NCBI GenBank assembly: GCA_009829735.1
Contig: CM020620.1
Location: 27,498,951 to 27,562,950, forward strand
Origin: Pyropia yezoensis
Taxonomy: Eukaryota > Rhodophyta > Bangiophyceae > Bangiales > Bangiaceae
Direction: 5' to 3'
DNA: 64,000 bases
The position numbers and the translations under genes were made by a program. Shown here one piece after another: positions 1 through 10,564 of this stretch. Positions within the stretch are counted from its first letter, which is position 1. Each line of letters opens with the position of its first letter. The notes beneath the pieces are model-generated. The model was not told the origin of the DNA. It saw nothing but the letters and a program-made list of their open reading frames with translations, and did not search any database.

Positions 1-325
1 GTGTTGCAGTGAGGAGGACCAGAAGAAAGGGAGCGTCCATAAACACATAACCCCGTCAATGAGCACACTCACGCTTTGCTCGGCAGCACCTCTCGTCACC
101 TCGCCGTGCTCCTCCGCTACGTCAGTCTCTACATGGCCTCCTCCATCAAGGCGCGCGACGTCCCCTTCGCCCAGCGTGCAGCGTACACTCACCAACCCCA
201 GTCAGAACACACAAAAATGCACACAAAACGGGCCACAGCAACCTCAAAGGGGGGCTTCACTCGATGGGTCACGTACAGAATGAATCGCAGCGTCCTCCTC
301 TCCAATCCAACCGCCGCTGACGTAC

Positions 326-840
326 CACCCCACCACTGAAAGGGCTGGAAACACCTGCTTGTACTGCTCGATGCGGCCAGCAAGAAAGACCGGGTCAAGC
401 GTCTGACGACCCGCCACGCCCCCTCCCGGGCCACCCGTCTCGGTGATCAGCGGCACCTCAAAAGAGTGACACACCTCCACTACCCGCCCGGGCTGGCGGC
501 CCAAGAGCACTCCGTACGCGCGGGTGAAATCTGTGCCGCCACCGCCAGCTGCAGCGCCAGCTACGGCGGCTGCCGCGGGACCGCCGTTGCTGCTGCGTCC
601 TTCGTGAGCGCGGCCAGAGGAACCTCCACCCCCTGTGCTTGTACCACTGCTGCGGCCATCAGCGCCGCCCCCCGCCGCTGCGACGGCTGTGAGGGTTGAC
701 AAACGGGTGACGTGGTCGCTAATGTTGACCACGACCAGCGGGTGTAGTTGGATGGGCGTATCGTCGGCAACAGGGGCGTTGGAACCAGGAGGCAGGGGAG
801 GGGGAGCGCTCGCCGCGGCGGCGGGAGCTACACTCGTCAT
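326..840 (-). CDS. CSN6: COP9 signalosome subunit 6, 5' exon (partial)
   Basis: This is the N-terminal part of an MPN-domain protein. The translation contains IQLHPLVVVNISDHVTRL, then RAYGVLLGRQPGRVVEV and EQYKQVFPALSVVGWY, which follow the CSN6 order (HPLVxLNISDH, GxLxGxQ, FKQVF, GWY). CSN6 is a non-catalytic MPN subunit of the COP9 signalosome, which removes NEDD8 from cullins. No JAMM metal-binding motif is seen in this exon, as expected for CSN6. An Ala/Gly/Ser-rich stretch of about 50 residues is inserted between the first two blocks. I chose the ATG at 840 because conservation starts soon after it; an in-frame ATG at 993 would add a poorly structured leader. After GWY the match stops near candidate donors GTACGT (325) and GTCAGC (321), so the exon end is uncertain by about 30 bases. 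The rest of the gene lies further left, beyond the window. Confidence 0.72.
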
Positions 841-1622
841 GGCGACAGGGAAAGAGCGAACGGAGACGGTTGCAGCGAAGAAGGCGCGCTGCGAAAGCAC
901 AAGCAGAGGCAGGCGGTTGGGGTGTGGGCAACAGCAAGGTCTTCCTTCCTTTGTGGGTGCGCACCCACTGGAGAGAGTGCCAGTGTCGGACAAGTCTTAG
1001 ATTTTTCGCCCAATTACGAGCGGAACCCATCGTGACTGATCCCGCAGCTTGATCCTGACCTGGCTCCTCGTGAGTCCCCGCCTTCAACAGGAAGCGGTAT
1101 TTAAGTGAACCAGCCAGAGTGAACAGCCAATCTGTGGGCGAGCACGAAGCAGACGAATAGTGGAGGGGTGTGGATGTGGGTGGGGATGGGGGGGTGGGGT
1201 GGGGGTCGGGGGGTGGAGGTAGTGGTGAGGGTGGGGGAGGGTTCATCGATCCGACTTCATTGAAGCCCCCGGGTTCATTGAAGCTGGCTTCGCAATGGAG
1301 CGCGCCACTCGTCCTGTGGACCTGTTGTTCGTCCGCCCAGAGCTGCTACGAGTAATGTTTCCTTCCATCACATCGCCGACCTCGTTGTGATGATGACCAA
1401 CCTCAAGCCTACGTGAGCGTCTCAGGCTGATTCAGGTCTCAACCGCGCGGTGCTGCAGCCTGCCCGCTGACCTGCCGAGAGCTGCCACGACCATCCGAAC
1501 AGGAAGGTACAGATGCGAGATAGGGGCAGATGGGAAAAGAGCAACGCGTTTGTTGAAGAAAGAAAAAGGATGCAAATAGAAACAGTCGAGGCGCACGTCA
1601 CGCCCTGCGCGACCCCTACAGG
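841..1622. other. Intergenic, CSN6 5' flank and PGK 3' flank
   Basis: No gene is seen. Around 1165-1245 the plus strand is a G-rich tract with many GGG runs, which could fold as a G-quadruplex. Just after it, TTCATTGAAGC occurs twice (near 1257 and 1275). The segment must hold the CSN6 promoter and the PGK 3' UTR. Confidence 0.5.
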
Positions 1623-2996
1623 TTACTGGTCGTCAAGGGCGGCAACGCCCGGCAGGACCTTGCCCTCGAGGAGTTCCAAAGACGCACCGCCACCCGTGGA
1701 GATATGGCTCATCTTCTCGGCCAGACCAGCCTTCTCCACCGCCGCCACCGAGTCGCCGCCACCAATGATGGTGGTCGCGCCATTGGCCGTTACCTCCGCC
1801 AGGGTGTTGGCAATGGCGTACGTGCCCGTGGCAAAGGCATCAAACTCAAACACACCAGCCGGGCCGTTCCACAGAACGGTCTTGCAGTCGGCCAGCTCAG
1901 CGTTGATCAGCTCAGTGGACTTGGGACCCTGGTCGAGACCCATGGTGTCATCAGGGATGGCGTCGACAGACACAAGCTGGGTCTTCGCGTCGGGGGCAAA
2001 CTTGTCGGCGGCGACCACATCGACCGGCAGGATGATCTTGACACCCTTCTTGGCCGCAATCTCCTCGAGCTCCTTGGCCAGCTCGATCTTGTCGTCCTCA
2101 ACCAGCGAGGAGCCCGTCGACAGCCCGCGGGCCTTCAGGAAGGTGAAGACCATGCCGCCCACAATCACCAGCTTGTCGACCTTGTCGAGCATAGACTCGA
2201 TGACGCCAATCTTAGACGACACCTTGGAGCCACCCACAATGGCCGCGAAGGGGCGCTTGGGGTTGGACACCGCACCCGCGAGATAAGCCAGCTCCTTCTC
2301 CAGCAGCAGCCCCGCCACCGAAGGGCGGAGGAACTCAGTCACACCAGCGGTCGAGCCGTGAGCGCGATGGGCAGTGCCAAAGGCATCGTTCACAAACATG
2401 TCGGCGTTGGCGGCGAGCTTCTTGGCAAACTCCGTGTCGTTGGCGGTCTCCTCCTTGTAGAAGCGCACGTTCTCCAGCAGCGTCACGTCACCGTTGCTCA
2501 TGCCGCTGACAATCTCAGCGACGCCGTCACCAATGCAGTCGGGGGCCATCTTCACATCCTTCTTCAGGAGCTCCGACAGGCGGGTGGCCACGGGGGCCAG
2601 GGAGAATTTGTCCTCCGGCCCCGACTTGGGGCGGCCGAGGTGAGAAGACAGCAGCACCTTGGCGCCTGCGGCGGTCAGGTACTCAATGGTTGGGATGGAC
2701 GCGCGGATGCGCGTGTCATCGGTGATGGTCTTCCCGTCCAGGGGGACGTTGAGGTCGCAGCGAACAAGGACGCGCTTGCCCGCAAGGTCGGCCGCCGTCA
2801 GGTCCTTGATCGACTTCTTCGCCGTGGCCGTCGCCTGCATGACCACACCCGACGGTGACGCCGAGGCGGCGCCCGCGGCGGGCACCTGCACGCGGCGGTT
2901 AGACGCCACAAACACGCTGCTGGACGAGGCAACCGACGTCGTCGCCTTGGCGACAGCGCCGGTGCGCAGGGCAGCAGGGACAGACACAAATGCCAT
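1623..2996 (-). CDS. PGK: Phosphoglycerate kinase, plastid-targeted
   Basis: The product of 457 residues catalyses reversible transfer of phosphate from 1,3-bisphosphoglycerate to ADP; in plastids it runs in the Calvin cycle direction. Signature segments in order are [11 protein letters not shown] near the start of the enzyme, [28 protein letters not shown], the [13 protein letters not shown] region, NGPAGVFEF, and the nucleotide-loop stretch [15 protein letters not shown] followed by [13 protein letters not shown]. About 55-60 residues precede the enzyme; they start [11 protein letters not shown] and are rich in Ser, Ala and Thr with few acids, as in a chloroplast transit peptide. The start at 2996 fits a CCATGG context and this transit peptide; the frame stays open upstream to 3257 but that extension is not PGK-like. 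There is no intron and the core looks full length, close to cyanobacterial/plastid PGKs. Confidence 0.95.
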   Translation of the reverse strand: MAFVSVPAALRTGAVAKATTSVASSSSVFVASNRRVQVPAAGAASASPSGVVMQATATAKKSIKDLTAADLAGKRVLVRCDLNVPLDGKTITDDTRIRASIPTIEYLTAAGAKVLLSSHLGRPKSGPEDKFSLAPVATRLSELLKKDVKMAPDCIGDGVAEIVSGMSNGDVTLLENVRFYKEETANDTEFAKKLAANADMFVNDAFGTAHRAHGSTAGVTEFLRPSVAGLLLEKELAYLAGAVSNPKRPFAAIVGGSKVSSKIGVIESMLDKVDKLVIVGGMVFTFLKARGLSTGSSLVEDDKIELAKELEEIAAKKGVKIILPVDVVAADKFAPDAKTQLVSVDAIPDDTMGLDQGPKSTELINAELADCKTVLWNGPAGVFEFDAFATGTYAIANTLAEVTANGATTIIGGGDSVAAVEKAGLAEKMSHISTGGGASLELLEGKVLPGVAALDDQ

Positions 2997-3770
2997 GGTG
3001 ATGGGGGGGGGAGAGGTGGGTAGTCGCGGCGCTTGCACGAGGGGGATGATGGGACGGCGACGGCGACGGCGACAGCAACCGGGTCGCGGGACGGGGCAAT
3101 ATGGCAAGTAGGAATGGACTGAGGAAGGTGCAGGATGGTTGGGGCAGAGAAGGCAGGACGGTCTGCCGGCTGGGTGCGCCACTCTTGGTGATAAAGGGGC
3201 GATGTCCAGGCCGGCGCAATGGCATCCCGAGGAGCCCTCGCGCTCCCCCAACCACAACTGCCCCTGTGAGGCTCACAGGCAAGGAATCTCACAGGCGGGC
3301 GGTCAGCGTGGTTGTGGGGGGGAGATGCGGATGTCTGCCGCCCCGTGGTTGCCCTGCCAGACCCCCCACGGCGGAATGGCCGCACGAGACGCGCGGCTGG
3401 CATCGCCCCGGCAGCGCCGGCTCAGGGCTGACGCCCGCCAGTGGGATCGCGTCTGGCATCGCCGAAGCAACGAGAGCCACACAAGGGCGTGGCAGGCGCC
3501 CGGTGCGCGTAAAATCTCATTGGACAGATGTAACCTGGAGCTCCAAAACTCACGAGAGTTTATCACATACTGACAGTTGTGCGAAAAACTATATATATAC
3601 TTTGACGACCGCCTCGTGCATGAAAAGAATTAAGTGCACCTACTTGTCACTTCTTCCTAGAGGCAATCTTAGTCTGCGCTTTCACCTTCCCCGCCTCCCT
3701 GTCTCGGCCCTGCCTATGTACTCGCTGACCGCCGATTCCCCACCAGGATAACTTTATGACGCAGCTGACG
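2997..3770. other. Intergenic, PGK upstream region
   Basis: No gene is supported. The first 120 bases hold C/G-rich simple sequence ((CGACGG)n-like near 3055-3075). An isolated TATATATA stretch lies at 3590-3600, too far from PGK to call it the PGK TATA box. The right end abuts the RCC1-like pseudogene. Confidence 0.4.
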
Positions 3771-4145
3771 AGGGGGTGTGGGCGTGTGGGAGCAACGCGG
3801 CGGGGCAGATGAGGCTGACCTCCGCAGTGGGTGGGGACACCGGCGACGGCGACGGCAGCGGCTGGTGGTCAGCCTTTTTTGGCGTCCGCGCGCTGCGGTT
3901 GGTGTCGACGCGCACCCGCATCCCCGGGCTGGCGGCCGCTCCCAGTGTCAGTGTCGCCGTCGGCGGCACCTCTTCCGTCGCCCTGTCGGCCGACGGCGGC
4001 GTCTACGCGTTTGGCACGTGTCGGGGCAGCTGAGCCACGGCCTCCCGCCCGTCGCGCGGTCCCCGTGGGTGCCCTTTCGTCGCTGGTACGGCGGGTGCCG
4101 CCGCTGCCCCGCGCCGCTCGCGGTCCCTGGCCGGGGAAGGCGCAG
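3771..4145 (+). pseudogene. Decayed partial copy of the RCC1-repeat gene
   Basis: This segment matches the intact RCC1-repeat gene at about 24620-25000 nearly base for base over some 370 bases. Shared landmarks are GTGTGGGCG(T)TTGGGAGCAAC, the CTTTTTTGGCG block, CTGTCGGCCGACGGCGGC and the GCCACGGCCTCCCGCCCG block. In translation it reads GVWACGSNAAGQ then SVALSADGGVYAFG. A short deletion after TTTGGC shifts the frame and brings a stop at about 4031, and similarity fades after about 4145. No start codon, no flanking repeats of the domain and no stop of the parent are present, so it is a fragment and not a gene. It keeps the parent's orientation but sits about 20 kb away. Confidence 0.85.
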
Positions 4146-5191
4146 TGTTCACGCGACAGCAGTCAGTGCAAGTGGGGTGGCGGACGACATGGAGCTGGTC
4201 GTGGCCATGTGTGGGCTTGAGCGCAGGGGCTGGGTAGCCGGATCGGCTGACCCCTTGTCCTCTTGCCAAGACTTTCGCCGCGGCGGTTGGTGGCAGCCCC
4301 CTGTTGACGCAGTCCTCTACACCCGCTCTTCACCATGGGCGGCTGATTCCCTCCACGGCCCTTTCTGAGGGGCTCCGCTCCGCGGGTCACGCCCGGCTGT
4401 CGGACTTGAACAGGGCATGCATCCATGGCGCTCAACGACGACCCGCCGCTTCTCGCCGTACCAGCACACTGAGCCGCGGGATTGCCACACAGGTGGCCGC
4501 GGGTGGCCGGTGGTGGCAGCGACGGCTGCGCTTGTCGAGACGCTGACGCTGATGCCGCTTGACGGTGCGGCGCCGCGGTGGTGGCCGCCGCCACTGCCGC
4601 TGCCACGGCCATCCCTGCCGCCCCCCCCTTCCCTCGCCGGCTGGCACCCCGGAACCCAACCCCCGCCCCCACATCCATCCTCTCTCGCACCCTCACCCGA
4701 ACCCGCACGCCCAACGGCCAGCCGCCCTCCCACAGTTTTAAGCCCCCACCGCCCGCCTCAACACCCTCTGTTCCAGTCCAGCCCGAGCCTCACTCCCTGT
4801 CGCCTCTATTGGCCCGTGGTGGAGGCCCACCGACAAGAGCGGGGTGCACAGTGGCCCCTCACACGTCCATCCCTGTATGTCTACATGTCGGGGTGCTCGA
4901 CCAAACAGCCCCAACAGGTGCTGCAGTAGGAGATTGTTGTGGACCACACTCCCCAAGTCAGCCCCGGCAGGGCTACATTTATACCACGCGTTTTGTGGAG
5001 GGTGGCTGCTCTCGATGACTCAGGGGGGGTGTATGCTGTCGGTCACCCCCGCCCACCCGGTCCATCCCGACGAGCAATAACGTGTCTATGACACATCTCA
5101 TCACATGCCCCACAACATAATAATGGCGACACGCGGAGACAGGACGAGCCGAGAGAGCACTCAGTGAGTGAAGATCCAACCTCCTTCGTCC
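4146..5191. other. Intergenic, C-rich low-complexity sequence
   Basis: No gene is recognised. 4550-4800 is C-rich, with CCCCCG and ACCCG runs that create long proline-rich false frames on the plus strand. The last few hundred bases are the 3' flank of the Grx-MsrA gene. Confidence 0.4.
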
Positions 5192-6262
5192 TCAACCATA
5201 GCACCGGATACGAGCGGTCGCCCCTTTGGTCGCATCTTGACCTTTCTTCTCCAGATACCGCTGATGCGACTCCTCGGCAGCCCAGAACTGCACCCCTGTG
5301 CGAATCTCGGTTGTAACCGGCTTGCGGCGCTTTGCCGCCACCCGCGACGCCCACGCCCGCACCTCGTCTGCCTCTGCGTCCGTCTCGACATAGACGGCCG
5401 AGCGGTACTGGGATCCAACGTCATTGCCGACGCGGTTCGCCACAGTCGGGTCATGGCGGTCGGCAAACACTTTCAGCAGGTCCGCCAGGGACACCACCAC
5501 GGGGTCATGGACGACGCGAACAACCTCGGTGTGACCAGTGGCACCCCCACAGACAGCGCGGTAGGAAGGGTCCTTGGACGAGCCGCCGGCGTAGCCGACT
5601 GACGTCTCCACAACGCCGGGCACACGGGCAAAGGCCAGCTCCACCCCCCAGAAGCAGCCCGCCCCAAACTGCACCATGCGCAGGCCGGAAGGGGGGGTGC
5701 CGGAATCCTTGGCAGGTGCGGCGGCCGACGGGGCGGCACACGTGCCGGCGGCGGTCGCAGCCACCGGAGAACCCCCCTCCGAGGCCGCTGTCGGTGGCGC
5801 ACCGCCTTGGGTGGCGTCGCCGCTCGTCTTGACTGCCTTGGCCGCCGCCGCCGCATTGGCAACAGACAGCGTCTCGGGGGCGGCGCGGAGCATCTGCTTG
5901 AGCACCCCCGAGCGGCTGAGGGCGGTCACTTCGTCCCCCCCGCCCACGGGAGTGCCGCCGACAAACACGTTGGGCACCGTACGGCGGCGGGTCAGGCGCG
6001 CGAGCGCCGCCTGCACCGCCGCCCCATCCGCACGGCGGTCGAGTTCGACAATGTGCGGCGTCGGTGCGTCGGCAACAGCTCTCGCCGAGGTGGCCAGCGC
6101 ATCCTTGGCACTGTTACAGTAAGGGCAGTAGGTCTTGGAAAACACAACGACGGGGTGGGTGGCGACGGTGGAGGCCACGTAGGCGTCAGCGGCAGCAGCA
6201 GCGGTGGACATGCCAGAGGAAGCGGCGGCGGCTCCAGCCGAGCGGGGAAGATGTTGCCCCAT
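5192..6262 (-). CDS. Glutaredoxin-MsrA fusion (methionine-S-sulfoxide reductase)
   Basis: The 356-residue product joins two redox enzymes. Residues about 25-130 are a dithiol glutaredoxin: active site CPYC at 46-49, cis-Pro in TVPNVF (95-100), then the glutathione-binding GG. An Ala/Gly/Pro-rich linker covers about 131-192. Residues about 195-356 are a peptide-methionine (S)-S-oxide reductase: GCFWG with catalytic Cys at 203, VGYAGG, GHTEVV, HDPT, GSQYRS and a plant-type end RIRCYG. MsrA is regenerated by thiol donors, so the fused glutaredoxin probably reduces it in cis; that is inference. The N-terminus (MGQHLPRSAGAAAASSG) could be a short organelle signal, but a second Met at residue 18 would give a cytosolic form. 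No intron is needed and both domains keep their key residues. Confidence 0.9.
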   Translation of the reverse strand: MGQHLPRSAGAAAASSGMSTAAAAADAYVASTVATHPVVVFSKTYCPYCNSAKDALATSARAVADAPTPHIVELDRRADGAAVQAALARLTRRRTVPNVFVGGTPVGGGDEVTALSRSGVLKQMLRAAPETLSVANAAAAAKAVKTSGDATQGGAPPTAASEGGSPVAATAAGTCAAPSAAAPAKDSGTPPSGLRMVQFGAGCFWGVELAFARVPGVVETSVGYAGGSSKDPSYRAVCGGATGHTEVVRVVHDPVVVSLADLLKVFADRHDPTVANRVGNDVGSQYRSAVYVETDAEADEVRAWASRVAAKRRKPVTTEIRTGVQFWAAEESHQRYLEKKGQDATKGATARIRCYG

Positions 6263-7550
6263 TTCGGAAAGCGGTGGAACGAAAAAGGAAAATGAGGGAA
6301 GGTGGAGTGGAGATGAAGGCGGGCGAAGGCACTGCGGGAACGTAACAACGGCGACGAGGAGGGAGGGGGAGAGGGGTGGGAGCGGATGGAGGATGGCAAG
6401 GTACGCGATAGGAATGATGACAAGGAGCTGGCGTCGAGCAACGACGACGAGGGCGGCACCTTAATAGGGTGCACATGCACCGTGTGGTGTTTCCCAGCGG
6501 CCAGCACAAGCTCCGCTATGGGAGCTCGAAGGCAACGCCCTCTCTCCCACGGCAGTGGAGCAAGAGAAACGGCACTCGAGTGGACTGGAGTCGGAGGGGG
6601 GGTGGCTTCTCGCGTTTGAGGTCGGGATTGGGCGTAGAAAAGGGTCGGGCAGCCAATCGTGGCACCAGAAACCCTCCCCTGGGCGTGACAATGCATGGAT
6701 TTAATGCGAAGGTCTCGGCAAGGCCGCAGTTATCACCCCCCCCTCCTCGCTCTCCAACCCAGCCAGAGGTCATCACCCCCCCCCCGGCAACCTCCCCGGC
6801 TGTCACCATCACATGGGGTCATGCCAAGAACGGCATGACGTCCCATGTGGCTACAGTATGATGGCAGTCCAGGATTTGACAAATGGGTCTGATTGGTCCG
6901 TCCTCGACACGAACGGGCGCGTGCCCCGGGCATCACGCGAGCGATGATCCCTCACCCTGCAACGGAGCTCCGTTTTTCCGTCGAAATTGTCTTGCGCAGT
7001 GCACGGTTATCTCGCTCCATACGAAAGAACGTTTTTAGGCCATCATGTCGTCCACGGTGGCCACCACGTGTTCCTGTGCAGCGCGGCACTACGATCTCCC
7101 TGCCACTCGGTCCGTTGGCTGCGTGGTCATCGTGGCCCTTGTTTCTGCGTGACCCGCGAGGTCTGCTGTTCATACAGTACATATGTACGACAGCTGATCG
7201 GCCACAGCTCATCAGGCGAATCTGTTGCTCTTCCTTCAGCCACACAGCCCTACCTCACTAGTCCTAGTGTTGCAGGCCGAAAACCGTGCATCGCTGCATG
7301 ACTTTGTTGCCGTCCTTGTCACGGTCCGTTGGGCAGAGCCCCTCGGCCCGCGACACGTGTGGCGTAGCAACACTGCCTCAAGCACGTGGGAGGGCGACGG
7401 ACGCTATGGTGGGTGGTTTTGTAAAACGTGGCTACGCTCTTGCACGGCATCAGCGATGCGCGCGTGTGCAGGCTGCAGGTCGGTGTTGCTTACATAGGCA
7501 GACCCCGTCGCTGCTGGGGGGCAGCCTAGGCCGTCTGCGGGTTATCGACG
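6263..7550. other. Intergenic between divergent Grx-MsrA and DEG genes
   Basis: No gene is supported. It contains pyrimidine/purine-biased strips just upstream of the Grx-MsrA start and C-runs near 6738-6785. The two neighbouring genes are transcribed away from each other, so both promoters should lie here. I see no clear TATA element at a usual distance from either start. Confidence 0.4.
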
Positions 7551-9722
7551 GTGGCTGTTGGCTCCACGCTGCGCGTGCGGTCCGGCTTTGTCGGCGGTGG
7601 TTTGCGGCGTGGTGCGTGCGCGCGGAGCCGGTTGTGCTTGCACGGTCGCGGGAGCTTTACCATGGACGGGAGTTCGTCTAACCCTCCCGCGCCGCGCGCG
7701 GTGACGCCATCCCAGGGCTCTGCGGCGTCTGACGAGGCCGTGGAGGCCGCGTCAATCTCGTCCGGCACCGCTCCTTCCGAGCCAGACACGATTACTTGCT
7801 TGGCAACGGGCCGCAATGAAGGCGAGCTGCAGCTGGTCGACGCCCCTGCGGCTGGCGCGACGGCACCGAACGGGGCCAACGGCGGTTCGAGCCCGTTGCC
7901 TCCCGACGCGTCCGCACCTACCGATGAGGCCGCCCCGTCCAAGACCGGTGCGGTCGCTGCCGGTGCCACGGCCATCGCCGACGGTGCCATGGACAAGCCC
8001 AGCTGGGATGCGGTTGTCAACTCGGTGGTCAAGCTGGACGCCGTCCACTGCAAGTACGACGCTGCGCTGCCGTGGCAGCGCAAGAAGTCGCACCACACAT
8101 CGTCGTCTGGATTTGTGGTGCCCGGGCGGCGGCTGCTAACAAACGCTCACTCCGTCGAACATTATATAGACGTGAAAGTGAAGCGGCAAAACTCGGACGT
8201 CCGCTACCCCGTGCGGGTGCTGGCTATTGGGTTTGAGTGTGACCTGGCTTTGTTGACGGTAGACGACGATGCCTTTTGGGAAGGCCTCGTCCCTCTGTCC
8301 CCCGGGCCGCTGCCGGAGCTGCAGGACGAGGTGGTGGTTGTGGGATACCCCATCGGGGGTGACACCATTTCGGTGTCGTCTGGAGTGGTGTCCCGACGAG
8401 AAATGTCAGATTACCGCCACACTTCCAACCGGCTTCTGACTGTCCAAATCGACGCCGCCGTCAACGCGGGTAACAGCGGAGGACCCGCGCTCAACAAGGA
8501 TTACCAAGTCTCCGGAATCGCCTTCCAGGTGCTGTCGCGTGCGCAAGGTATTGGCTACATCATTCCATGGGAGGGGGTCGTGGACCATTTCCTCACTGAT
8601 GTGGCTGTACACAAGGCGTACACGGGCTTCTGTGCGGTGGGCTTTCGGTGGACTAAGATCGAGAACGCGCACATGAGAGTGTACAAGCAGCTCAAGGAGG
8701 GGGAGGACAAGGGCGTCCTCGTCGAGGCCGTGGATGCTACGACCCCCGCGGCTGGGGTGTTGCTACCGGGAGACGTAGTCACCGCCATCGACGGCACGAC
8801 CATCACGTCCGCGGGCACGGTACCGTTCCGCAAGCGTGGCGGCGCGCGCATCGACTTGGAGTACATCTTCTCTGGAAAGCAGGTTGGGGACCACCTGACC
8901 ATGGAGGTGGTGCGCGATGGCACCACGCGCACGCTGTCCTACGAGCTGGTGTCGTCACGGATGTCGGCCAGGATGGTGCCGGCTCGCGAGTTTCGTCGCA
9001 AGCCCGAGTACATCATTGTTGGTGGCTTGGTGTTCGTGGCCCTCACGCGAACGTACCTGTCGGCCCAGTTCGGCCACAACTTTTACCACTCGGCACCAAC
9101 CAAGCTGGTTCACCTGTACAACACGGCACGTAAGGAGGCGGTCGATGACCAGGTTGTAATCCTGTCGCATGTGCTGGCGTCGGCTCCCCTGAACCAGGGA
9201 TATGAGCACTATACCAACATGCGGCTTGTGCAGCTGAATGGGGTGCCCGTGCGGTCTGTGCGCCAGCTGGCAGAGCTTATTGACGGGACAGAGGAAGAGG
9301 TGACGGGTCAGTCGGCATCGACGGCGGAGAAGGCAGAGCAGGCGGCAGGCGATGCTGCAGAGGCGTCTGTCGATGCGTCACCCGCGGCGTCCCCTCCGCC
9401 CCCCCCGTCAGGGTTCTTGGTGTTTGGCATGGACAAGGACAAGATGATAGTGCTGAAGAAAGCGGCCGCACTCGAGGCAACACCGGGCATCTTGCGCAAG
9501 CTGGACATCAGCGCCGCCGACGCCCGGTCCGTGGGACCACTCCCCGAAATGCTGGATGCGGACGTGGAGCCGGGGGCAGCAACATCCAAGAAGGGGGCCA
9601 AGACGCCAAAGGGCAGTGTCGAATCGGCCGAGGAAGGGCAATCGCAGCCAGCAGAGGTGGGCTCGATCAACCAAGAGACTGGCGTCAAACCTGGGCCTCC
9701 GGATGAGGGCCTCAAGGCGTGA
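7551..9722 (+). CDS. DEG/HtrA-family serine protease (DEG9/DEG10-like)
   Basis: The 723-residue product is a trypsin-fold protease with PDZ-like domains. The catalytic triad is visible: His200 in LLTNAHSV, Asp231 in ECDLALL and Ser309 in AGNSGGPAL. The sequence VVGYPIGGDTISVSSGVVSR and the domains after the protease (GVLVEAVDATTPAAGVLLPGDVV; then VILSHVLAS and NMRLVQLNGVPV) match the plant DEG2/DEG9/DEG10 group, not bacterial DegP. Residues 1-37 are Arg-rich and almost free of acids, a likely mitochondrial or plastid presequence; a second ATG at 7662 (Met38) would remove it. Residues 40-145 are Ala/Pro/Ser-rich. An Ala/Glu-rich insert of about 35 residues (near 9290-9410) splits the C-terminal region before FLVFGMDKDKMIVL, and the end is a charged Lys/Glu tail. 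No intron is needed. A decayed copy of its 3' end lies at 17738-17880. Confidence 0.9.
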   Translation: MAVGSTLRVRSGFVGGGLRRGACARSRLCLHGRGSFTMDGSSSNPPAPRAVTPSQGSAASDEAVEAASISSGTAPSEPDTITCLATGRNEGELQLVDAPAAGATAPNGANGGSSPLPPDASAPTDEAAPSKTGAVAAGATAIADGAMDKPSWDAVVNSVVKLDAVHCKYDAALPWQRKKSHHTSSSGFVVPGRRLLTNAHSVEHYIDVKVKRQNSDVRYPVRVLAIGFECDLALLTVDDDAFWEGLVPLSPGPLPELQDEVVVVGYPIGGDTISVSSGVVSRREMSDYRHTSNRLLTVQIDAAVNAGNSGGPALNKDYQVSGIAFQVLSRAQGIGYIIPWEGVVDHFLTDVAVHKAYTGFCAVGFRWTKIENAHMRVYKQLKEGEDKGVLVEAVDATTPAAGVLLPGDVVTAIDGTTITSAGTVPFRKRGGARIDLEYIFSGKQVGDHLTMEVVRDGTTRTLSYELVSSRMSARMVPAREFRRKPEYIIVGGLVFVALTRTYLSAQFGHNFYHSAPTKLVHLYNTARKEAVDDQVVILSHVLASAPLNQGYEHYTNMRLVQLNGVPVRSVRQLAELIDGTEEEVTGQSASTAEKAEQAAGDAAEASVDASPAASPPPPPSGFLVFGMDKDKMIVLKKAAALEATPGILRKLDISAADARSVGPLPEMLDADVEPGAATSKKGAKTPKGSVESAEEGQSQPAEVGSINQETGVKPGPPDEGLKA

Positions 9723-10564
9723 GAGCGCGGCACCAATGCTGGTCACCTGCATGGTACTGAGGACCTGCGTGGTACTGAGGAAGAGCTGTTGAGCTTCTGT
9801 GCGCCCTACCGTGCCTCATCTTCGACCCTCTTTCCCGCGCGAATGCTTTGTTTGTGGCTACTGTCACCTCTTTACCCCCCACCAATGTTATGCTAGCCAT
9901 ATTGAATCCCATCTTCTCCACCAAGGCACTGTTCAACCCAGTCGTGGATCCTGTGACCCGCTCGAAGGCTTTTCTCGCCCCTGTTGTGGCGCCCTCCCTC
10001 CCGTCTCAGACCCCACCGCTTAACAGGCGGGCCCCGCCGCGCCCGCCAGGACCTGGTCGCCGTTGTGTTGCTTTGCAAGTCCAACGAAGAAGGTCGCGGC
10101 GCGCGTTACTGACGCCCCTGTCGACTCACAGGCCCTCCAGAATGCGACCGCCGTGTACCGAAAAAACAGCTGCCCACTCGTGTGTCTGTTTTCTTTTTCG
10201 GCGTGCTAATCAATTTGGTTCCGGGAGCATTTGAGACATGGTTGGCAAAATGCATGCATTTTTGAGTCGCCTTTGATTAAAGCATGCTTTAATTAAGACA
10301 TTTTAATTCATTAACGATGTGTCTTAAATACATTTTTGACATTGAAGTAAATCCCTCTGGACTTGTGCGCCTCCCACAATGCGCCACCGTGAATAAGCGT
10401 GGCTGGGCGCCAACCAAGCAGTCGCCGTGCAACGTTTGAGTGCCAGTGACGTCCTCTTTGCGCGCCCTCTATCCCTCCCCCTTCCCACCGTGCCACGAGA
10501 AGAGCTTCGGGGGCCTACCGTTTTCAAGTGTCGGGTCCGCTCACGATACCCGTGAAGACTTACC
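9723..10564. other. DEG 3' flank, start of the lower-G+C stretch
   Basis: No gene is recognised. The first 70 bases repeat TGGTACTGAGGA(C/A) twice (9751-9782). From about 10200 the sequence turns A+T-rich, with TTTGATTAAAGCATGCTTTAATTAA-like palindromic pieces near 10272-10300. Confidence 0.4.

Noticed and set aside
60..200. Plus-strand peptide reading LLRYVSLYMASSIKARDVPF near the left edge
   Set aside because: It faintly recalls the middle of CSN6 but is on the wrong strand relative to the CSN6 exon; treated as chance.
1704..2858. Long plus-strand frame of 384 codons across the PGK gene
   Set aside because: It is the antisense shadow of PGK; composition (His/Arg/Gly-rich) is typical of such shadows in G+C-rich genes.
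3585..3602. TATATATA as a PGK promoter TATA box
   Set aside because: About 600 bases from the PGK start and next to a pseudogene; no evidence of use.
8160..8172. TATATAG inside the DEG gene as a promoter
   Set aside because: It lies within conserved coding sequence (EHYIDV) of the protease.
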